From JANNGC01 sp043758205 (GTDB taxonomy: Bacteria; Verrucomicrobiota; Verrucomicrobiia; Limisphaerales; SIBH01): 10,688 nucleotides of DNA. Where the stretch lies: positions 1 to 10,688 of the forward strand of contig JAYVNY010000004.1 in NCBI GenBank assembly GCA_043758205.1, given 5' to 3'. The first letter of the stretch is position 1, and each line of letters starts with the position of its first letter. Both the position numbers and the translations under genes were made by a program. The notes under the pieces were generated by a model that saw only the letters and a program-made list of their open reading frames with translations, searched no databases and was not told where the DNA came from. Of this stretch, positions 6,688 to 10,688 are shown piece after piece.

Positions 6688-6734
6688 CCGGGAATTTGGA
6701 TTGGCAATTTATCTTCCTGCGCGCAAATTTCCGG
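6688..6734. promoter_or_regulatory. Palindromic half-sites upstream of the toxin-antitoxin pair (possible autoregulatory operator)
   Basis: CCGGGAATTTG (6688-6698) and CAAATTTCCGG (6724-6734) are inverted copies matching at 10 of 11 positions; the right copy ends one base before the antitoxin ATG. Type II toxin-antitoxin operons are usually repressed by the complex binding such palindromes. A weak promoter-like pair (TTGGCA at 6701-6706, 17-nt spacer, CAAATT at 6724-6729) lies within it. The 25-nt gap is long for a single operator, so two half-sites or chance are both possible. Confidence 0.35.
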
Positions 6735-6735
6735 C

Positions 6736-6969
6736 ATGAGCACGGTTGTGGAAATTGAGTCCGCCCTGAAGCAGTTGCCAATACAGGACGCGCAGTCCAT
6801 CGCGCAGTGGTTGCAGAAATATCTCGACCGCCACGACAGCACCCCGACCCCATCCGCCAGCCAAGCGTCAGTCAAGCTGCCGGACTACGCCGCGCGCCGA
6901 CGAATGATCTTTGGCGAAAAGGTGCTTCCGAGCATGATCCTGCTGGCTCGTGAAGAGGAGCGCTGGTGA
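6736..6969 (+). CDS. Antitoxin of a VapBC-type toxin-antitoxin pair
   Basis: The 77-residue protein sits directly before a PIN-domain toxin and overlaps it by 4 bases (GTGA), the usual antitoxin-toxin arrangement. Residues 1-33 (VEIESALKQLPIQDAQSIAQ and following) form a probable amphipathic helical region of the kind used for dimerisation. A flexible Ser/Thr/Pro linker lies at about 34-45. The C-terminal segment LPDYAARRRMIFGEKVLP and onward would wrap around the toxin. I see no classic AbrB or RHH signature, so the DNA-binding class is undecided. The end of the gene carries GAGGAG, which serves as ribosome binding site for the toxin and implies coupled translation. Role is inferred mainly from context. 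Confidence 0.8.
   Translation: MSTVVEIESALKQLPIQDAQSIAQWLQKYLDRHDSTPTPSASQASVKLPDYAARRRMIFGEKVLPSMILLAREEERW
6955..6960 (+). promoter_or_regulatory. Shine-Dalgarno GAGGAG for the toxin, inside the antitoxin gene
   Basis: GAGGAG ends 5 nt before the toxin GTG (6966-6968). It is one of the few strong ribosome binding sites in the window. Together with the 4-base stop/start overlap it supports translational coupling and the choice of GTG as start. Confidence 0.7.
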
Positions 6970-7397
6970 CTTACGTTGATACCAGTGTTCTCTTCTCGCT
7001 CTACGTTCCGGATGCGAATTCTTCCCGAGCAGATGCGTGGCGGCGGGCCAATCCGGTCCCGATTGATTTCACCGACTTTCACCGCATTGAACTCCGAAAC
7101 GCGTTGAGTCTGGCCGTGTTTCAGCAGCGGTTGACGCCCGATGAAGCACAGGCTGCATGGACACAGGTTCAGGAGGATTTGCAGGCGGGTGTTCTGGTGG
7201 CAAAACCGGACCTGTGGGCCAAGCTCGTTCCAGAAGCGGAAGCGTTGGCGACGCATCACACCCCGACGCTTGGCACCCGCAGCCTCGACGCTCTCCATGT
7301 CGCCGCCGCTTCAGTCATCGGGGCCAAGGAGTTTTGCACCTTCGACGTGCGGCAAGGCAACCTGGCACAATTGGCCGGGATGCTTCTCTGCCCATAA
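6966..7397 (+). CDS. vapC: PIN-domain ribonuclease toxin (VapC type)
   Basis: VapC toxins are Mg-dependent endoribonucleases that cut tRNA or rRNA and stop growth when the antitoxin is lost. The 143-residue protein is a single PIN domain of normal length. It begins MTYVDTSVLFSLYVPD with the first acidic residue D5. E42 lies in FHRIELRNAL, D108 in TRSLDALHVAAA and D127 in FCTFDVRQGNLA, so all four expected metal ligands are present and the nuclease is probably active. The GTG start overlaps the antitoxin stop. The PIN family is firm; the target RNA cannot be predicted. The gene ends exactly where antisense CHAT-protease debris begins, so the pair lies at the edge of a rearranged region. Confidence 0.92.
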   Translation: MTYVDTSVLFSLYVPDANSSRADAWRRANPVPIDFTDFHRIELRNALSLAVFQQRLTPDEAQAAWTQVQEDLQAGVLVAKPDLWAKLVPEAEALATHHTPTLGTRSLDALHVAAASVIGAKEFCTFDVRQGNLAQLAGMLLCP

Positions 7398-7803
7398 ACC
7401 CAAGACAATGCCAACGGCTGGACCTCAGTTACCGCCACTGCTCTGCCCAGCCGCGCCACCTCCCGCCCGCTGCCGACGTAGCTGATGGTTTTCTCCTCGA
7501 CCAGATACCGGGGGAGCCCGCCGGGTTTGGACACCAGCAGCATCTCGAACGGCAGCCGGCTCAACTGTCCGTCCAGGCAGACGATGAGATGCGACACGTT
7601 CGTGAGGTGCGGCGCGAGCGGCGTATACACCAGCCCGCTCACCCGCTGCCACGCCGCCGCCAAATCCGGCGCGCGAAACTGCCCGCGCCCATGCGCCGGC
7701 CCACGAGTTCCACCGCGTCATCCATCGGCTGCGCCTCGCCCAAGTTCTCAATCCGGCAGGTGACACCGCCGCACCTTCCTGCCAGTCTCAGCGCGGATGA
7801 CAT
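7398..7803 (-). pseudogene. Frameshifted, truncated CHAT-domain (caspase-like) protein remnant
   Basis: On the - strand the stretch from about 7663 down to 7398 reads AWQRVSGLVYTPLAPHL, then HLIVCLDGQLSRLPFEMLLV and YLVEEKTISYVGSGREVARL. This is the N-terminal half of a CHAT peptidase domain (the DGxLxxLPFExL and xYVGSGR blocks). The residues expected just before it (IENLGEAQPMDDAVELVGRR then MGAGSF) are found further upstream on the - strand, about 7770-7680, in a different frame, so a -1 shift has occurred near 7675-7690. The catalytic His and Cys blocks, which come later in CHAT domains, are absent because similarity stops where the vapC gene ends. The upstream part of the protein is cut by the start of the methyltransferase gene. 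The remnant cannot be functional. CHAT identity is from pattern recall, not a search. Confidence 0.72.
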
Positions 7804-10688
7804 CGCAGGAACGCGCCTTCCATGAATTTGCCGACTTCGCCGCCCAGCTCAAAGGCGACGAAAAGAGCGAGGCACAGACCTTTCTCTTTCACCTGCTCGA
7901 AGCCTTCAACCACGACGCCAACACGCTCCCCGACACGTCCACGTTCGAGTATCGCGTCCGTTTCCCCGGCGACAAAACCAAGTATGCCGACTTCGTCTGG
8001 CCGGGCCGCGTGCTCATCGAGATGAAGTCGCGTGGCGTGAAGCTCTCCAAGCACTACCAGCAGAGCTTCGACTACTGGCTCAATCTCGTGCCGCACCGTC
8101 CGCCCTACGTCGTGCTCTGCAATTTCGATGAGCTTTGGATTTACGATTTCAACACGCAGATGCAGGAGCCGGTGGATCGCATCAAGGTCAGCGAACTCGC
8201 CGCGCGCCATTCGGCGTTGAATTTTCTTTTCCCGCGCCAGTTCGCGCCTGTCTTTGGCAACAACTGGGTCGAAGTCACGCGGCAGGCGGCCACGGATGTC
8301 GCCAGCGCCTTCAACTCGCTCGTGCATCGCGGTGAACCCCGAGTGAGCGCGCAGCGGTTCATCCTGCAAAGCGTCGTCGCCATGTTCTCTGAGGACATCG
8401 GGCTGCTGCCGAAGAGTCTTTTCACCGGTCTGCTGGAAGAATGTCGCCGCGGCGCGAGCAGCTACGATTTAATCGGTAGCCTGTTCCGCCAGATGAACGA
8501 CCCAAAGGCCGCGCGTGGTGGACGCTATGCGGGCGTGGATTATTTCAACGGCGGACTCTTTGCCCAAGTTGATCCCGTCGAACTCCAACCCCTCGAGATC
8601 GGTCTGCTCATCGAAGCCGCCAAGGAAGATTGGTCCAAAGTTCAGCCCGTCATCTTCGGCACGCTGTTCGAGGGCAGTCTAGGCAAAGAGGAACGCCACG
8701 CCCTCGGCGCGCACTTCACCTACGAGAGCGACATCCAGAAAATCGTCCGCCCGACCATCGTGCGTCCGTGGGAGGAGCGCATCGCGGCGGCGAAAAGCGC
8801 CACCGATTTGCTGAACCTTCTCATGGCGCTGAGAAAATTTCGCGTGCTCGACCCGGCCTGCGGCAGCGGCAATTTTCTCTACGTGGCTTATCGCGCGCTG
8901 CGGGAATTGGAGCAGAGGATTTTGCTCGCCCTGTTCGAGCGCGACCGCCGCCAGTTCGCGCGCGTCGGCACGGCCAGCGAGATTTCGCCGAAACAGTTCT
9001 TCGGCCTCGACATCAACGCCAACGCCGTAGAAGTCGCCAAGGTCACGCTCATGCTGGCCCGCCGGCTGGCCACGCGGGACGCGGCGAAGTTTTGGGAAGA
9101 CCATCGAGACGTGCTGCCGGTGGACACCGACGCGCTGCAATTCGAGAAGGATTTGCCGCTCGACAATCTCGACCTGAACATCGTCAAAGCCGACGCGCTC
9201 TATTCCCCCTGGCCAGAAGCTGATGTGATCATTGGCAACCCACCATTCCACGGCTCGCGCTTTTTGCAGAAGGCACTCGGTTACGCGCAGACTCAAGCAC
9301 TGTGGGCGAAGTATCCTGACGTGCCGAAGATGGCGGACTTCTGCGTGCATTGGTTCCGTCTGGCGCACGATCACTTGAAGCCCGGCTCGCGCGCCGGACT
9401 TGTTGGAACCAACACCATCCGCGAAAGCGAAACCCGCGAAGCGAGCCTTGATTACATCGCCAACAACGGCGGCACGATCACGGAAGCCGTCTCCACGCAA
9501 GCCTGGCCGGGTGAGGCCGCGGTTCACGTCGCTATCGTGAATTGGGTGAAGGGCAAAGAGGGCGGCAAGAAAAAGCTCTTTACCCAGGTGCGTACCTCGC
9601 CGAGCGAGGTTTGGGTTTGTGACGAACTCGACGTCATCAGTCCGGTTCTCTCGGCGCAGGCGGACGTTCGTTCCGCCGAAACTCTCAGCGCGAACCAAAA
9701 GCCGAAAACAGTTTATGTCGGCCAGTATCCATTCAACGAAGGCTTCTGGCTCACACCGGAGGAAGCCGAGCAACTGCTGCGCAAGCATCCCGACGACCGC
9801 GATGTTCTGTTCCCGTACATGATTGGCCGCGACCTCGTGGAAGAGAGCCGACCCACGCGCTGGATAATTGATTTCGGCCAGCGCGACATGACCGAAGCCA
9901 TGCACTACAAGGTTCCGTTCGAGCGCGTGAAGAAACTGGTCATGCCGGTGGTGCTCGCCAAGGCTGAAACAGAGAAGACCACGACGGGCAAAGAAAGCAC
10001 GCGCTGGACTCGCCTGGCAAAACGCTGGTGGCAACTTCGCGACTATCAGCCGGGCACGATTGCCGCCATCGCCGATGTGCCGCGCTACGTCGCTTGTTCG
10101 CGCGTGACGAGCCGCCCGATCTTTGAGTTCATTTCAAGCGAAGTTCATCCTGACAACACGTTGATGGTCTTCTCCTTTGCGGACGACTACTCGTTTGGGA
10201 TTTTGCAGTCGGGCCTGCACTGGGCGTGGTTCAAAGCGCGTTGTTCAACGCTCGGCACCGGTTTCCGCTACACCTCGGACACGGTGTTCGACACGTTTCC
10301 GTGGCCGCAGTTTGAGGTCTCACGCCAAGGCCGCGAAGGGCGCAAACGAAAAGACCCGGAACCTTCGCGGCCTTTGCGGACTTTGCGTGAGGCCATGGAG
10401 CGGCTCCGCGCCGTGTCCGAAAGCGCCCGCGCGTTGCGCGCGTTGCGCCGCGAAATCATGGAGGACAACGGCTGGTCGTTGCGCGAACTCTATCGCACGC
10501 TCGAAACGCCGGGCGACAACAAGCTCCGCGCCGCCCACGCCACGCTTGATGCCGCCGTGCGCGCCGCCTACGGCATGAAGCCGGAGGAAGACATCCTCGC
10601 CTTCCTGCTCAAACTGAACCTCGCTCTCGCGGAGAAAGAAACGAAAGGCGAAACCATCACGCCGCCCGGCCTGCCTGCGTGGGTGGAA
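7797..10688 (+). CDS. MmeI-like type IIL (IIG) restriction-modification enzyme, 3'-truncated by window edge
   Basis: Such enzymes combine restriction endonuclease and N6-adenine DNA methyltransferase in one chain and share one target-recognition domain. The frame is open for 964 codons from ATG 7797 to the last base, so the stop lies beyond the window. An N-terminal PD-(D/E)xK nuclease is visible: YADFVWPGRVLIEMKSRG (63-80), with D65, E75 and K77 as likely catalytic residues. A helical spacer follows (about 160-285), then the methyltransferase: FGTLFEGSLGKEERHALGAH at 287-306, SAM motif I DPACGSGNF (352-360), FFGLDINANAVEVAK (401-415) and motif IV NPPF (481-484). NPPF and DPACGSG are the gamma-class N6-adenine type. 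Residues from about 600 to 840 (WLTPEEAEQLL, IGRDLVE, RYVACSRVTSRP, DTFPWPQ) are the recognition region. Residues 841-865 come from an embedded palindrome. No separate R or S subunit gene is seen. No Shine-Dalgarno sequence. It starts inside the antisense CHAT remnant. Confidence 0.92.
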   Translation, partial: MTSQERAFHEFADFAAQLKGDEKSEAQTFLFHLLEAFNHDANTLPDTSTFEYRVRFPGDKTKYADFVWPGRVLIEMKSRGVKLSKHYQQSFDYWLNLVPHRPPYVVLCNFDELWIYDFNTQMQEPVDRIKVSELAARHSALNFLFPRQFAPVFGNNWVEVTRQAATDVASAFNSLVHRGEPRVSAQRFILQSVVAMFSEDIGLLPKSLFTGLLEECRRGASSYDLIGSLFRQMNDPKAARGGRYAGVDYFNGGLFAQVDPVELQPLEIGLLIEAAKEDWSKVQPVIFGTLFEGSLGKEERHALGAHFTYESDIQKIVRPTIVRPWEERIAAAKSATDLLNLLMALRKFRVLDPACGSGNFLYVAYRALRELEQRILLALFERDRRQFARVGTASEISPKQFFGLDINANAVEVAKVTLMLARRLATRDAAKFWEDHRDVLPVDTDALQFEKDLPLDNLDLNIVKADALYSPWPEADVIIGNPPFHGSRFLQKALGYAQTQALWAKYPDVPKMADFCVHWFRLAHDHLKPGSRAGLVGTNTIRESETREASLDYIANNGGTITEAVSTQAWPGEAAVHVAIVNWVKGKEGGKKKLFTQVRTSPSEVWVCDELDVISPVLSAQADVRSAETLSANQKPKTVYVGQYPFNEGFWLTPEEAEQLLRKHPDDRDVLFPYMIGRDLVEESRPTRWIIDFGQRDMTEAMHYKVPFERVKKLVMPVVLAKAETEKTTTGKESTRWTRLAKRWWQLRDYQPGTIAAIADVPRYVACSRVTSRPIFEFISSEVHPDNTLMVFSFADDYSFGILQSGLHWAWFKARCSTLGTGFRYTSDTVFDTFPWPQFEVSRQGREGRKRKDPEPSRPLRTLREAMERLRAVSESARALRALRREIMEDNGWSLRELYRTLETPGDNKLRAAHATLDAAVRAAYGMKPEEDILAFLLKLNLALAEKETKGETITPPGLPAWVE
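10319..10391. repeat. Imperfect palindromic repeat embedded in frame in the restriction-modification gene
   Basis: CTCACGC (10319-10325) pairs with GCGTGAG (10385-10391), and GGCCGCGAAGG (10329-10339) pairs with CCTTCGCGGCC (10362-10372). The right arm has extra bases between these blocks. The composition (CACGC, CGCAAA, GGCCGCGAAGG) resembles dispersed repeats I associate with Verrucomicrobiota. It lies between DTFPWPQ and the C-terminal helical region of the protein, keeps the frame open and encodes a charged Arg/Lys-rich insert. Confidence 0.7.

Noticed and set aside
7256..7397. Extension of the CHAT-like - strand frame into the vapC gene
   Set aside because: Similarity to CHAT ends near the vapC stop; the rest is the antisense of the PIN domain and has no motif.
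8679..10034. A 451-codon open frame on the - strand within the restriction-modification gene
   Set aside because: The + strand frame carries ordered PD-ExK and methyltransferase motifs across the same bases. The antisense translation has none and arises from third-position GC bias.
1..10688. CRISPR array, tRNA or rRNA genes
   Set aside because: No regularly spaced direct repeats and no tRNA- or rRNA-like segments were seen on reading both strands.

Overview
The window looks like chromosomal DNA of a GC-rich bacterium, most likely Verrucomicrobiota (Pedosphaera/Limisphaerales type). This is inferred from the GC-rich composition, the gene set (a DUF5009/HGSNAT-like membrane acyltransferase, a LOG-family protein, CHAT-domain debris), dispersed GC-rich palindromes and mostly absent Shine-Dalgarno sequences. 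No rRNA or single-copy marker is present to prove it. All intact genes lie on the + strand; only a decayed CHAT fragment lies on the - strand.

The left part (1-6630) is mainly housekeeping and metabolic. It holds the 3' two thirds of PTS enzyme I (ptsI, open at the left edge), a small unknown gene of lower GC, a sugar-1-phosphate nucleotidyltransferase, a polytopic DUF5009-type acyltransferase, a LOG-family nucleotide phosphoribohydrolase-like protein and a bifunctional NAD(P)HX repair enzyme (nnrE-nnrD fusion). These genes do not form one obvious pathway. Two palindromic elements sit between them: an imperfect inverted repeat at 2531-2592 and a REPIN-like doublet at 5004-5112 with perfect 27-bp arms. 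They share a 15-nt core with one mismatch.

The small gene at 1210-1650 is bounded by GTTAGGC (1189-1195) and GCCTAAC (1655-1661). These match the core and inverse-core consensus of integron attC sites, so it looks like a single orphan integron-type gene cassette parked directly behind the ptsI stop codon, with no integrase in view.

The right part (6631-10688) is accessory and defence-like. It has a VapBC-type toxin-antitoxin pair with a GTGA start/stop overlap and a palindrome just upstream, a frameshifted and truncated CHAT-protease remnant on the opposite strand, and the first 964 codons of a large MmeI-like type IIL restriction-modification enzyme. That enzyme combines an N-terminal PD-ExK nuclease with an N6-adenine methyltransferase and runs off the right edge. 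Near its 3' end another dispersed-type palindrome (10319-10391) is carried in frame inside the coding sequence.

The most unusual items are the orphan cassette, the palindrome embedded in frame in the restriction-modification gene, and the two related intergenic palindromes. I found no CRISPR array, rRNA or tRNA, and no clearly new multi-gene system.
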